64,000 nucleotides of DNA from Adiantum capillus-veneris (lineage: Eukaryota > Streptophyta > Polypodiopsida > Polypodiales > Pteridaceae). Both the position numbers and the translations under genes were made by a program. The stretch lies in NCBI GenBank assembly GCA_014529385.2, contig CM043968.1:131064018-131128017 (forward strand), written 5' to 3'. The notes under the pieces are model-generated. The model was not told where the DNA came from and made no database searches. It saw only the letters and a program-made list of their open reading frames with translations. Shown piece by piece: positions 35,298 through 46,683 of the stretch; the stretch's first letter is position 1, and every line of letters begins with the position of its first letter.

Positions 35298-37671
35298 TGC
35301 TCGGGCTGCTTTGAAACGTATCGGCAATGATCAAGCAAACACAATTATATATTTAAGAAAGAGAGAGAAAGGGGGAGGGGGTGCTTGTTGCATTAATACC
35401 TTCTTACAAATCTGTCATGACAAATCAAAGTGAGATTAGTACTTGTTCAACATAGCTTGCGAAAATTTCACCACAACACATCACAAGAAAAGCCACCCCA
35501 ATCACTGTCTTAAGGCCAGGGAAGTCCTCTCCACCCTGTCGCCCTCTTACAGTATGTGGGATTTATGGCTAGATTGATGACAACACCCGAGACAAGCTAT
35601 CAAGAACTTAACAAAAAAACACCAAGACACTTACGCATCATTGTTGTCCATTACTTCACGTTGGAAGGGAGACAAAGTATCCAAGCTTAGTCCAAATCCA
35701 CCCTCCTTGATTCAGCGAATGTTGGGCTTACACTAGTAGGAGAAATGATAGATTTCCTACTCTCAATTGAATGATCACTCTCTCTCTTACAATGGCATAG
35801 AGTTCCCTTGCTAATCCCCTATTACAACACATGCACATAAGACAATGAGCTTCCACTCAAGAGCTCCTTCTAGAGAGGTTGAGCTTGGCTTCTCAAGCTA
35901 TAGCATAGTGCTCTTGCTTATGGCTCCCCCTTTGTGCTAGCTACACCCTCCTTTTATAGCAATTTTGAAGGCTAGGGTTACTCTTCTAACCATGGTTGGG
36001 TTAGATTTTCAGCAATTTATCTAATTTCTTTTGCTTGGAATTATCAAGAAGTTGGTGGGGAAAGAGAGAGGAGAGAAATGGAGGTGATAGGACTTTTCAT
36101 AGTGGGTTAGTGTTAGTAGAGTTAGTATTAATTTACAAATGGAATTGGATATTTACAATGGGAGTATCCATGTAGGATACAAATAAGGAAGAAAAACTCT
36201 TAAGAGGTAAGAAAAGGTGGATTTCTTACAAGGTTGATGCTCCAAGTGTCTTGAGTAGGGCCAATTTTGACGCTTGTTGACGGTCCACTAGCTTTGACGG
36301 TACATTTTTTCTCCACTCTTCACCTTCCTTGAGAGACAAGATAATTGAAGCTGAGTAATCAACCACCATGATGCTGACTTTTAAGAGAAGAGGCTGAATT
36401 TTGTGGTTTTTTAATAGATATGGGTAAATTGGAGGAGGAAAAATGAGACTAGGTGGTCAATTTTGGAATGGAATTGTGTGTGGGAGGTATGAGTTCACCA
36501 TGGTTTCTCTTATTCTTCAAGGTTGAGGAGAAGGTGAGTAGGGTGCAGAGAGGAGTGGTGAGAGAGATGGGGATGATGAGTGGAGAAGTGTGTGTGAAAG
36601 AGGAAAATGATAAAGTGGAAGAGAGAGTGTGGCTGCATAGCATGGGAAAACTGGGGTCCACTAAAAAACTCATAGCTCACAGCTCGTAGCTCAAAAAAAT
36701 ATCAAAAAATTTGAGGCAAAAGTTCAGCCCACGAGCTACAACTTTTGTTTGTATCACCTTTTCAAATTCAGAGAGCAAGTGAATTTTAAAAATTCAGCAA
36801 AACCGATCGTTTTTTTCCACTGCAAGGTCCTTGAGGGGTCCTTCTTTGGATGATTCTTTTGAATAGCTCCAAGAGTGAGCCCTCCATAGTGCATGTATGC
36901 ATGCCACCTACCCTTGACCTTATTTGGTAGGTCTATAATTGAAGATATTGTTGAGATTAGGATATAAGTGAATAGTACAACTAATAAAATCAAATATTGA
37001 GGGGTCTAAAAAATATGTACATGTCAAATATAAATAATATAAGTGGAAAAAATATAAAGGGGTCAAAAGAAATCTCTCTCATTATGAGGCTACCATAAAA
37101 AGATAAATATTTTTGGTGTTCTAATTTTTTAGAAAAAAACAAAATAGATGTAGAAAGGGAAAAATCAAAATAGTGAAAAAATATACACATAAATAAAACT
37201 AGTTTTTTTGGATTTTTGTTGGGGTGGAGTTACACCAAATATAAGAGAAGCTTACATGAAAATATTTCTATATGGAATAAAGAGTATGAAAAATGGTAAG
37301 AAAAAATTGTGGTAATGGTGAGGCAATGTACAGAGCATAAATAACACACACCTAGGTAGAAATATTTAAATAAATACCAAAATAATTATGAAAAAATCTT
37401 TTATTTAGGCACTATATACAAAGAAATATTTACATACGCATGGGCCATAATATACTTATATTTTTTATTTATTTTTATTTTGTATTTTTTTGGCTCAACT
37501 AGCCCAATGACTAGCTAATTGAGGGTTTTTTAAGAAGATATGGGAAAAGTCCCGTGACTCACGCACGCCTATGTACAGTGAAATGGTAGGGATAGGCACA
37601 GTGTTTGGGTGATTTTGGTAGGGTGAGGTAACTCACTGTGGTAATTACAAAGAGCCGAAAAACGGCTATCA
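34993..37671 (-). mobile_element. Family C solo LTR, 2679 bp
   Basis: Begins TGAGGCGGTC and ends GGCTATCA, flanked by GTAG on both sides, and sits inside the 5' LTR of element 2. There is no internal coding region, so it arose by LTR-LTR recombination. Sense orientation minus is inferred from a module shared with the element 2 LTR. A perfect small hairpin (AGCCG-AAAAA-CGGCT) lies at its right terminus. The purine tract at 35259-35294 is (GA)n. Confidence 0.95.
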
Positions 37672-38594
37672 GTAGGATGTGGAGGATAGAAAATATTTAC
37701 AATAGTCTAGCTTTGGATAGACATAAGCTCATTAGGGAGAGAAGAGAGAGGTAAGAAAATTATAAGAGAGGTTGTCGAAGGTGGATATTTGTTGATGAGG
37801 ATGGATCCTCCAAAAATGGTGACAGAATTACTCTAGACTAGCCAAGACCTCATTAAAAGAGCCTTGTCTCTTGTAATCATGCTTCAAGACTTGTAGAACC
37901 ATAGCCATTCTAGAAGGAAGAAAAGTGGGGATGGCCTGTGTCACCATTACACGAGAAAACTGGGGTCCACTACAAAAATCATATCTCCGTGTTCATAACT
38001 CCAAAAATTCTGAAAAACATTGAGCTAAAAGTTGAGATCACGAGCTACATCTTTCATGTTGAACGCTCCTTCAGATTCGGGATTCTTCTTTACTTAAAAA
38101 ATTCAGCCAAATAATGTATTATTTGTGGCTGCAAAAGTCTTTTGGTGGTCCCCTTTGAGTGGACTTCTCTCTTGCCTTCAAGTGTAAGCTCCTTCATGTG
38201 TATGAAAACATGACCTAGAGTGTTGAAAAGATTGGCAATCATCTAGATGGAGGTATTATTGAAATTTGAAAGTGGGGTTGAGGTTTGAAAATGAAAACTA
38301 GTGAATAAAATATTTGGTAGAGTGGAATAATATACATACATGAAAAAAAATATATTAGAAAATACTAGAATATATATATTTAATATTTTTAAGGTCAAAA
38401 GAGAGATCAACAAAGAAAGCTTACTTATTATGCTACATCGTGATTGATTAGCATAAGTATTATTTATTTAATAAAGGCTAAAACGTTTGTGAAAAAGGAA
38501 GAAAAAATCAAAAGTAACTTATATAATGGGAAATATTTTGATAAAAGGGCAAAAATATATGGGGGGGTTCCCATGCATGGAAAAGCTTTCCTCA

Positions 38595-39207
38595 CCTCCT
38601 TCATCTTTTGAATAGCATCATTTTTTGCTGGACAAGGTCGTCTCCCATTGGGGCCACACATGTGCCCAACAATCAACACCTCCTTCACTCCAAACATAGA
38701 CTTTTGTCCTGATAGGGTAAGGTTCACCTCTTCCAGTCTAGATAGGATCTTGTCACAATCATCTATGTGTTGTGCCAAAAAGTTGCGGCACCCCTTGGAA
38801 TCCAAAGATTCATCTTTATTACTTTCTTCACATCCTTTGATAGGAACATCATCAAGAAAGGGCATAGTTACTTGGGGAATAAAGTCATGTAAGACCTTAT
38901 TCATACCATTCATCATATGTGCAACCGAATTGGTTGCTCCCTGTGGTAAGGTACACATCCTCACCAAACCCAGAGGTGTCCTCATGGTAGTCAGATCCCT
39001 GCTTTCCATTGCTGGTTGGAATTGATCATACCCTGAGTACAAATCTCCCATAGAATATATTGCCCTTCCTGCAAATGCTTCTGCAAACTCATCCACAATT
39101 GGCCATGTACCCATATTCGTGATTGTGACTTTATTGACCGGCTACATATCTTGGATGAAGCGCAAAGCTCCATTCTTCTTTGGTACTGTGAACCTTCTGT
39201 TTGAGTA
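38595..39207 (-). pseudogene. Element 3 reverse transcriptase, N-terminal part
   Basis: Minus-strand RT start of element 3: FTVPKKNGALRFIQD, a TAG in place of the Gln before PVNK (near 39140), then MGDLYSGYDQF, TPLGLVRMCTLPQGATNSVAHM and FLDDVPIKG, where FLDD is the catalytic box. It runs into element 2 at 38594 and continues, in frame after removal of element 2 and one target copy, at 25935. Upstream it is cut by cassette A at about 39208, so cassette A probably entered this RT or came to lie against it. Inactive. Confidence 0.82.
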
Positions 39208-39719
39208 CATTAGGAAAAATATGAACCCTCTAGGGTCCCTTTGGGATTAAGGTTAATTAGAGGCCAGCCAATGAGAAGAGGGTGGTGGACCCAAAACGTG
39301 CACCCAAAACCCTAAAATTCAAAAAATTTTAAAAACTTTTGAAAAATATGTTTTTGCTATCCAGAGCTCCCCCAAAAGTAGTTCTTAGGCAAAAAAGTGA
39401 TTTTCTCTCTCTAGAACCCCTTTTCCAACCCCTCCTTGGTTGCAACCATCACACTCATCCTCTACTCCAACACTCTCTCTCTCTACACCATCTCCATTGC
39501 TGCAGCAAGGAATCTCCTCTCTCCTCCCCTACCACCTTCCATTGCCACACAAAGCAAGGGTTATCCACCTTCTCGTCCCATTGCCACACCAAGCAAGGGT
39601 TATCCGCCTTCTCCTCCCATTGCCACAAGGGTTAACCACCTTCTCATATCACTTTATCCCACCTACATGGTAGCAACAAGCAAGGTCCTTCTCCTCCTCC
39701 TAGTTTTCTTTGCTCAACC
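39208..39719 (+). other. Cassette A 5' region
   Basis: CT-rich leader-like sequence upstream of gene 1. Two or three copies of a 43-base block (CCATTGCCACAYMAAGCAAGGGTTATCC) lie at about 39537-39640. The matching part of cassette B (56294-57056) is also strongly CT-rich. Confidence 0.5.
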
Positions 39720-41048
39720 ATGGCCAACTCTACTTCGCAAAGGCGGCCAAAGGATGAGGTCACAACACTTGCATGCCACAACACTAGAGGTGTAGATGAT
39801 GAGTGGGTGCCACAAGAGTTCACCAAAGGTGCTTGGGTATACATGCAACCATCTGCTATTGGCCCTCATCGTGCGGAATCGTGAAAACTTGGATCTTCAT
39901 TGGAAAGGAAAGCTCCTTGGCTTCAAGAACCGCAAAGACAAGGGGACCATAGCCATTGTGCAACATGTTTTCTTAATGTCAACCATGCATTTGCAACAAC
40001 CAGCTCGATTTCCAACACATTGTGTTTTGAGAATACAAAGTTAGGTGTGAAATCACAACGTAATGTTATTATGGATTCATACTTAAGATTTGTCATGCAT
40101 TTATAGTCATATTTCCATCCACGTTGGTGGAGGAGCAGTCACTACATAGTCTCTCCGGCACATTCAATGCTATACATGCAAATATTGGAGCAATAATGTT
40201 CCCACATCTTTGCCCAACCAAACTGGTTCAAAGAAGGATTTTCTTCTATTCTCACTCCTATATTGTCCCTATTGCTACACAAGCGTTTGGAACGCTTGAA
40301 CCCATCAAAGTGACTTCCTTATTAAGTATGGAGTGGCTGGTGCCAGATTTGTGGTCGGTAGCATCTTTCAAGCAAAAGATGATAATGGATATCCAAAACT
40401 CTTTGAAATACTCTAAAGCTTCTAGGTCTGTGGGCTTGAGTTGGTTTTTGCCTATTCATTGTTTTGTGCACATTTTTAAAGAGTTTGGATTTGTGGAGAC
40501 TACCACAATGCTTGTATGTAAAGATACGCAGTACGAGGAATTAGGAAGGCTTTAAGAAGAGGACTGGGGTTTTGTGGAGGGAACGCACAACGGGTACCGG
40601 TACCGTTGTAAGGTTGGAGCTTCAGGTATTGGAATGCGCTATTTGAAATCCCGCACCTCCTTGTACATACGATTTCACTATTCGTTGGATGTGCAAGCTT
40701 GGAATGTGGACTCCCTTACAAAGTGTAGACGGCGCTATTGCAAGCTTTGACATTGCAGTGAAGATGCCCAATGATGCTTTGGAGGCAATCCAAGTGAACA
40801 AGAATTGGACTCTCAGTAATGTTCGAGAACATTTGGTTATTATGGGTTTTGAGGCCCTTCAACATGCACAATTTCGTTTACAAGGTCACAAGGTGAGAAT
40901 CCTTCCACCACATTTTCAATACATCATGGTTTGTCGATCATTGGATGATGATTGTAATGAATGTCCGCAGATTGGGAAGAGAATGGAAGACAAATTGAAG
41001 GTCGAGGAGGACTGGGGGATGGATGGAACTATGCCATCGATCTTATAA
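39720..41048 (+). pseudogene. Cassette A gene 1, unknown protein, broken
   Basis: Homologous to the gene at 57057-58381 over its whole length. Shared blocks: RRPK near the start, KGAWVYMQPS, HWKGxLLxFK, the segment around RSxGLSWxxPIHxFVH, WTPLQ/WIPLQ, MPNxxLE, REHxVIMGF. Lesions seen: frameshift before the TGA at 39882; the first-intron acceptor AG is GG (40126-40127); TAA at 40553-40555; another frameshift near 40686. The second intron (40893-40970, GTGAGA...CGCAG) keeps good borders and sits exactly where copy B has one. No domain I recognise; no membrane segment or signal peptide is obvious. Pseudogene of an unknown family. Confidence 0.75.
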
Positions 41049-41195
41049 CTTTGTAACTCTTGCAATTTTCAAACTGATCCCCGTTGTAATCAACATGATT
41101 TGCTTTGGCAAATCATGCCTTTGAATATAATTTTTTGCATTGGGATGAGAAATCATTTTTGGTGAAAGTGCCTTTTGTTTAATGTCTTAAAAAAA

Positions 41196-41225
41196 GGGTC
41201 CATTATAAAAGGGGGGCCACCTAAC
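41196..41225 (+). promoter_or_regulatory. TATA box and conserved motif of cassette A gene 2
   Basis: ATTATAAAAGGGGGGCCACC at 41202-41221, about 90 bases before the gene 2 ATG. Cassette B has TATATAAGGGGGACCACC at the same distance (58539-58556). Conservation of the bases beyond TATA suggests a real promoter. Confidence 0.65.
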
Positions 41226-41292
41226 TCATTCACTATTTTCACTTTTGCAACTCTTGAGCTCCTCCACTCTCTATCTACACCCCAGGCTAGAC

Positions 41293-42862
41293 ATGGATGC
41301 TTCCACAGCCTCTGCATCTGCAGCCACATCCACCCCTTTGTCACGCTTCATCCTCTTCCTCGAGGACATCAAATACAAAGGGAAGTTGGACCTCCACACC
41401 TTTTTTACTCGTCTCCCTGACCTTGACGCCACAGTTGCCCTTCACATGGATACATTTGCCGATATTGTTGCATTCATGGAGGAGCACATCATAAAATATT
41501 CTGTATCTATCCCCCCACATGTAGGGATCTGGGTGCCTTGCGATCTTTTGCGCTATATACACAAAGGTGATCGCCCATTCTCCAAGCGGTTGCAACGATT
41601 CCAAGAAATTGCAACCGATGCAGGCCATTACTTGGACGAGCAAGCCCCAGGGGTGTCAGCGCTCAAGAAACGCAAGTTGGGGGTGGAGTACCTTTCTCGG
41701 CTTGGAACATTTATCTTCTTGGTGAGCGAGGAACCTGATTTGGAGGAGCTCCGCTTACCACACCTTCAGGTTGGGTCCTTTATCAAGGACACCAAGGAGC
41801 AACAGTTTATCCCCATGAACAGCGGAAGGAAAGGCACACCGGCTCGAGTACCCTAGGGGTCTTGAGGAAGTGGTTGAGAAATCCATAGTTGTGGCTGGCC
41901 CTACTGACACTCCAGTGCCACTACCACTGATGGATGTGGCTATCCCAGAGGTAGAAATCAGCCGCTTCTCCTCAGTGTTAGAGGATGGGGAGGAGTATGT
42001 GTTCCTGCATGATTTGGAGAAAGCATTTGGCCTGCACATGGATGAATTCTTGAGCGTGCTATGCAACAGCACCAAATGTCCCTTAGACAATGCTAGATGC
42101 CCTAGAAAGCAAGCTCTTGCCAGATGGGGACTCTGTTGCTGACACTATTGCAGTTGTATGTGCGGAGATCCTGGCAGCAGAGCAGTTGCACGTGGCTGAT
42201 GAAGAATTCCAAGCCACGCAAGCGAAGGTTGAGGCTGCTAGGAGCCTATACCATTATGCAACCTCCCATCTGATGAACCAAAGCTTGTATCTGTGGTGCA
42301 TGGGAGCATTGACTTGGATGAAAAGGGCAACAGGGAGGAGGACAACAAGGAGCAGGAGGTAAAGTGTCTCCTAATTTTCAAGTTACTATTTTATCCTTCA
42401 TTGTCTTTTTTCTCAACCTTCATCGGTTTATGACAGGATGTCGTGGAGGTTGATGATTTTGCTGTAAGGACGTGTGGCAAGCGGACGGGCTTTGGACCTC
42501 AAGCTTCCCTTGCGCATTACCTAGGACAACTCCCCCTTTGCGATGTGGCCATTATCCATAATGAATTTACTCCCCAAGCCCATTTTATGACTTGGTTGTT
42601 AAAAGCTTTGAGCAAGTTTTTGTGTTTGAGCACCATTGCTCAAACTGCGCATCAAGTGTTCCTAGTGCGTAGATCCCTTGTATGCACAACATTTGGCACT
42701 GGCTTTCGTAGTAAAGTGCTTACCCAGATAGGGATACATGCTTCCATTGGCTCAACTAACCCAAAGGCCATAGCGCAGTCCCTCTTGACTAGGGAGTTGC
42801 CTTACGTGCAAAATAGGTGCCAGGAAATGGTCAAAAAAATTATGAACTCCTCAGATACATGA
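41293..42862 (+). pseudogene. Cassette A gene 2, unknown protein, broken
   Basis: Exon 1 41293-42358, intron 42359-42436 (GTAAAG...GACAG), exon 2 42437-42862. Homologous to 58627-60184. Shared blocks: PDLxxTxxLH, GDxPF, VLPHLQ/RLPHLQ, IPEVEISRFSS, FLHDLEKxF, DTIAV, AEQ...EEF, FGPQASLAHYLG, TTFGTGFR. Two frameshifts, near 41850 and 42075, break exon 1. The middle is acidic and variable; exon 2 is the best conserved part and may be a folded domain. I do not recognise the family. The ATG follows a conserved TATA box, so it is a transcription unit of its own and not the end of gene 1. Confidence 0.75.
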
Positions 42863-43030
42863 TGTAAAATCACCGTTTTGGAAGTAATAAAAAATATTTG
42901 AAATTGTCTCTCTATCTTGCAAATTCTTTTGAATGTGATTTGTCAATCTTGAAAATTGTTTCGATTGGTGATATGAAAATTGTTTTGATTGGTGACTTTG
43001 TAATTTCAAGTTCTGTATGTAATTTAAGTC

Positions 43031-43239
43031 AATTTCAGTAAATTTAGGTATTTTATGTTCCCTAGGGGATAGATAAGCCTACCAAGGGCCAAAAAAAGCC
43101 AGGCCACAAGGGCGCGCAAATGGCCCATCCATCAGGTTTGGATGGGCCATTTGCACGCCCTTGTGGCCAGGCTTTATTTTGCCCTTGGTAGGCTTATCTA
43201 CCCCCTAGGATACTTACAAAGCACAAATTTATTGAAATG
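43031..43239. repeat. Palindrome A1 (about 205 bp)
   Basis: Arms of about 95 bases around a centre near 43134; the core stem is CCACAAGGGCGCGCAAATGG / CCATTTGCACGCCCTTGTGG. Nearly all stem positions pair. Confidence 0.9.
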
Positions 43240-43569
43240 AATTGGTATAGCATCATTAATTTAGATGCACCCTTTTTATGGCAATTCCAACATATGTTCA
43301 CACTCAAGGACACTAGAAAAGGTGAAATCAATTATGAAATGAAGTTTCCAACACACTATCACCTGCTTTAGCTCTACCTAGTACACCCCTGCACCAAAAA
43401 GTCCAATTACATTGGACATTTGAAAAATACAAATTAATGTTGCATAGACACTTGGTTTCACAATATGTTGTTTTTGTTGATATCCTATAGGGAATTCAAA
43501 GCTTGAAATGGCCAAAAAAGGGTGTCCACAAGGATCCATGTAAAATAATGTTTCAAAACCAATAGGTTT

Positions 43570-43772
43570 TAGTAAATTTGTGCTTTTTAAGTACCCTTGG
43601 GGGTAGATAAGCCTACAAAGGGCAAAAAAAAGCCTGTCCACAAGGGCGCGCAAATGGCCCATCCAAAACTGATGGATGAGCCATTTGCACGCCCTTGTGG
43701 CCAGGCTTTTTTTTGCCCCTTATAGGCTTATCTACCCCCAAGGGTACTTAAAAAGCACAAATTTACTGAAAT
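43570..43772. repeat. Palindrome A2 (about 200 bp)
   Basis: Same family as A1, centre near 43670, with the identical core stem and TAGATAAGCCTA-type outer arms; outermost arms AGTAAATTTGTGCTTTTTAA and TTAAAAAGCACAAATTTACT. Confidence 0.9.
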
Positions 43773-43915
43773 TACATACAAAACTTGAAATTACAAAGTC
43801 ATTTCATTACAAAGATAATAGACACAGTAGACACAACTGTTGATCATATTTTCATTGGAAAGTCAAATCATTACAAAGATAAGGGTGTGCAATACAAAAA
43901 GAGGGGTAACTTCGG

Positions 43916-44313
43916 CTAATTCTCGAAGTCTCGTCGCAATCGATGTGCAAGCTACATATCTTTTGGCTGTATTGTCACTCGTGTTGCATGAATGGCGCAT
44001 AGGTTGGTATCTTCCAACACCGAAATGATGTGGGCCTCTGCAGCTTCTTGAATAGCCTCTAGCTCTAATGCTTGCATTCTATACTAATTTCCATATCTTT
44101 GAAGAACCTCCTTCATAGTGCGAGCAAAGGGGGCGCGTTGAATCAAAAGCTCCGTCGTCTTCTGGTAGTGATGGATTTCTGCAAATGCCCTTGCTATTTT
44201 TCGGCGCCGCTGCGGTTGTCTTGGGGACACTTGCGCATTTGCTGGCGGGCGGCGTTTAGGCTTCTTGAAAAACTTCGACTTGCGCCTGTTTACATGCTTA
44301 GGGGCTGGTTTTG
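43916..44313 (-). pseudogene. Histone H3-like gene, cassette A (two stops)
   Basis: The minus frame reads a basic tail (KHVNRRKSKFFKKPKRR), then the H3 alpha-N/alpha-1 region ARAFAEIHHYQKTTELLIQR, APFAR, the loop, alpha-2 [20 protein letters not shown] and [15 protein letters not shown]. The number of residues between the two halves is the same as in canonical H3. In-frame stops at 44084-44086 (loop 1) and 43952-43954 (just after PKDM) end translation early. The ARTKQTAR tail seen in copy B was not found here; an in-frame stop precedes the basic tail near 44330. Histone fold assignment is firm; function is unknown. Converges on gene 2 across the palindromes. Confidence 0.85.
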
Positions 44314-44574
44314 TATTGAGATAGGTCTAGAAGCACTTACCTATATCCTAACTCATGTTCCCCTTTTACCTTCCCATATTAAGTGATCAATTTAATATGA
44401 GAAAATCATTTGGAAAAGTTAGATATTATATTATATGACAATGAGGGTGACATCCTCTATATATGTAATTTTTTGTAGTTGTGGTCATGTTGATACAGTT
44501 GTGCTCATTCATTGTATACATGTACAATTTGACGTTTATGTTTATGGTTTTTCATTTAGTCTACGATTATGATT

Positions 44575-44960
44575 ATGATATGACAATCAGGTTATGGTTA
44601 TGGTTTTGCAATTATGGTATGACAATCATGTTATGGTTTTGGTATGGCAAGCAGGTTATGGTTATGGTTATGGTTTTGCAGATATGGTTTGGCAATTAGG
44701 TTATGGTTATGGTTTTGTAATTATAGTACAGCAATCATGTTATATGGAAAACAGGTTATGGTTATGGTTTTGCAAATATGGTTTGACAATCAGGTTATGG
44801 TTATGGTATGGCAAGCAGGTTATGGTTATGGTTTTGCAAATATGGTTTGGCAATCACTTTACGGTTTTGCAAATATGGTTTGGCAATCACGCTATGGTTA
44901 TGGTATGGCAATCAGGTCATGGTTATGGTTTTGCAATTATGTTGTGAATATCGTAACAGT
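44575..44960. repeat. Degenerate minisatellite, 36-40 bp unit
   Basis: About ten units of GGTTATGGTTATGGTTTTGC followed by AAATATGGTTTGGCAATCA, with variable numbers of GGTTAT. Long frames of Met-Val-Met type are repeat artefacts. Confidence 0.9.
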
Positions 44961-45229
44961 TTCTTAATTATGGTACATTTATGGTTTAAGAATCTTCTTG
45001 TCATTATGGTTATGATTTTCAAATCATGGTACAGTTCCTGCTTGAAAACGTTCATAATGTTATACTTGCGGTTTTCAAGGGATGTTTTAGTTATGGTTAG
45101 AAAATCTTCATGTCGATGTGCCTATGGTTTGGGAGTCGAGGTTATGGTTATATTTTTGAAAACTTGTCATGTTTAAGCTTTTGTTATTTGGTTTTGTTAT
45201 ACTTACAATTTTAATCATTTGTATTGAAT

Positions 45230-45710
45230 GTACCTCTCGCCCTTCAGCGTCAAACTTTAGGTGGAGTGCGGTTGCTTTTGCACTCTTCCTTTAGGAAGAG
45301 AGGGTTGGTTCCTGGTGTTATAGTACATGCAGCATCAGTTCCCAGCCCTCTCTGCCCAGAAACAATTTTGTAGGTTTTGGTGCCGGTACAGGTGTCAGAA
45401 TAGTTTAGATCTTGTATATCCCTTGCAATAGGCGTCGATATACACACTATTATCAGCATTGGAATGATAAAAAAAAAATTGGCGCTTATTTCAACAGGTA
45501 TACCTACGCTCATTGCACCGTTTATTTGGATGATAAGTATACTAGCGTTCTCATACCAACAATACGATAACGACGTTGATATCGACGCTTATACAGGGCT
45601 TTTTATTCTTAAAACAAACTTATTGTTGTCGATACACGTGTCGATATTCATGCGACGTGTTGTAGTGCAACCAAAAAAGCCCTTGATGTTGTAGCCATTT
45701 CAAATGCCTC
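45230..45710. other. CpG-rich patch with membrane-like frames on both strands
   Basis: CpG density is much higher than in the neighbouring sequence (about 16 CpG in 270 bases around 45425-45695 by eye). A plus frame (45464-45694) and a minus frame (45250-45513) each contain one hydrophobic stretch (APFIWMISILAF; FFFIIPMLIIVCI). GCGTCGATAT at 45432 is inverted at 45579-45588. No family recognised; neither frame is called as a gene. Confidence 0.4.
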
Positions 45711-45963
45711 AGTAGTGTCCTCAGGGTTGCAAACTTCACCTTCATGTTACTCTAGTATGAAAACACGAGGAAACAAAGGTCCTTCATCCTCTACAACCCG
45801 AGTTGACTTGGTTCACGGATTAAGAGACCAGTAGCAAGTCCTCTAATGGTGGTTGTGGCCCTGCATTATGGGACAACAACATCATTAAGAGATTAGAGCT
45901 CATTGAGTAGCAAACATACAATCTAGAGTAAACCCTGCACGCTGCAACGTGGCCTTTGCAGGT

Positions 45964-45964
<1 letters not shown>

Positions 45965-46034
<70 letters not shown>
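45965..46034. repeat. (GT)n microsatellite
   Basis: About 35 uninterrupted GT units. A shorter TG/CG mixed run lies at 46520-46562. Confidence 0.97.
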
Positions 46035-46035
<1 letters not shown>

Positions 46036-46683
46036 ATATTATATTGTTGTGCATAATCACAAAAGTTGATAGATGGCACAAATACCTATTATACAAGCCT
46101 TCATATGAACCATCGTTGTCTCTTTCTACCATGACAAAATCCATGCAGTCGAGAATGCATGAGGACTCAGGAGAGGATGGCTCAGGAATCAGCATGCTTG
46201 AGAGAGAGGAGTCACTAGTGCCTGGGCCTTGCTCTATGCACATGAGATAATCACCAGCAAGCAAGGAGCTCGAGCATCCTCGAAGAAGACAACTCAAGGA
46301 GTCAAAAATCAGGAGTGAGTGGCAAGTGCACTGCGAGCCTGCGAGTCACAACTCACCACTCACGAACCTCAATGGTTGGCCGAAAAATTAAAATGCAAAA
46401 TCATGAGACGCATTATTGATTAATGCTTCAGCCTCCAGGGACCTGTAATCAGTAATAAGTGAGAACACCTATACGCATACTACTAAATAGACTATACCAC
46501 AAGTTCACATTATGCATGCATGTGTGTGTGTGTATGTGCGCGCGCGCGCGTGTGTGTGTGTGTCACCTTACTCCTTATACTTGCGCTTAGCCCAATACAA
46601 AAGCTTCATGGTGAAGCCTTTATGGACCATCCTAAGCTTCATTTGATGCCTAAGATGCCAATGACGCCCAAAATGGCCTCCAA

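Larger units (their letters stand above)
25936..38594 (-). mobile_element. Ty3 Tat-type retrotransposon, element 2 (full structure)
   Basis: Complete structure on the minus strand: 5' LTR 33987-38594 (interrupted by a solo LTR), PBS 33968-33984, leader ORFs, gag, pol, polypurine tract and 3' LTR 25936-27860. Subtracting the 2679 bp solo LTR and its 4 bp duplication, the 5' LTR is 1925 bp, exactly the length of the 3' LTR. I count roughly 14-15 differences between the LTRs by eye, so insertion was fairly recent. Stops in gag-pol make it non-autonomous now. The element lies inside element 3. Confidence 0.93.
33987..38594 (-). repeat. 5' LTR of element 2, split by a solo LTR
   Basis: 33987-34992 and 37676-38594 together match the 3' LTR at 25936-27860 in sequence and exact length (1925 bp). 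The insert between them is the family C solo LTR. Confidence 0.95.
42999..43803. repeat. Composite 805 bp inverted repeat with a palindrome at each end
   Basis: The outer arms (ACTTTGTAATTTCAAGTTCT at about 43003; reverse complement at about 43782-43801) enclose two long palindromes. It can fold as one large hairpin or as two separate ones. Confidence 0.8.
39208..44340 (+). mobile_element. Cassette A: unknown element with genes 1, 2, palindromes and H3-like gene
   Basis: Left boundary at CATTAGGAAAAATATG, the same 16 bases that open cassette B at 56294. Order: gene 1 (plus), gene 2 (plus), two long palindromes, histone H3-like gene (minus). The same order and spacing occur in cassette B. Proteins are only moderately similar between copies while intron positions and promoter motif are shared. 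The right end is not defined; sequence after about 44340 is a minisatellite. Confidence 0.75.

Noticed and set aside
44481-45176. Plus frames rich in Met-Val-Trp-Phe
   Set aside because: They follow the 36-40 bp minisatellite and shift with each imperfect unit.
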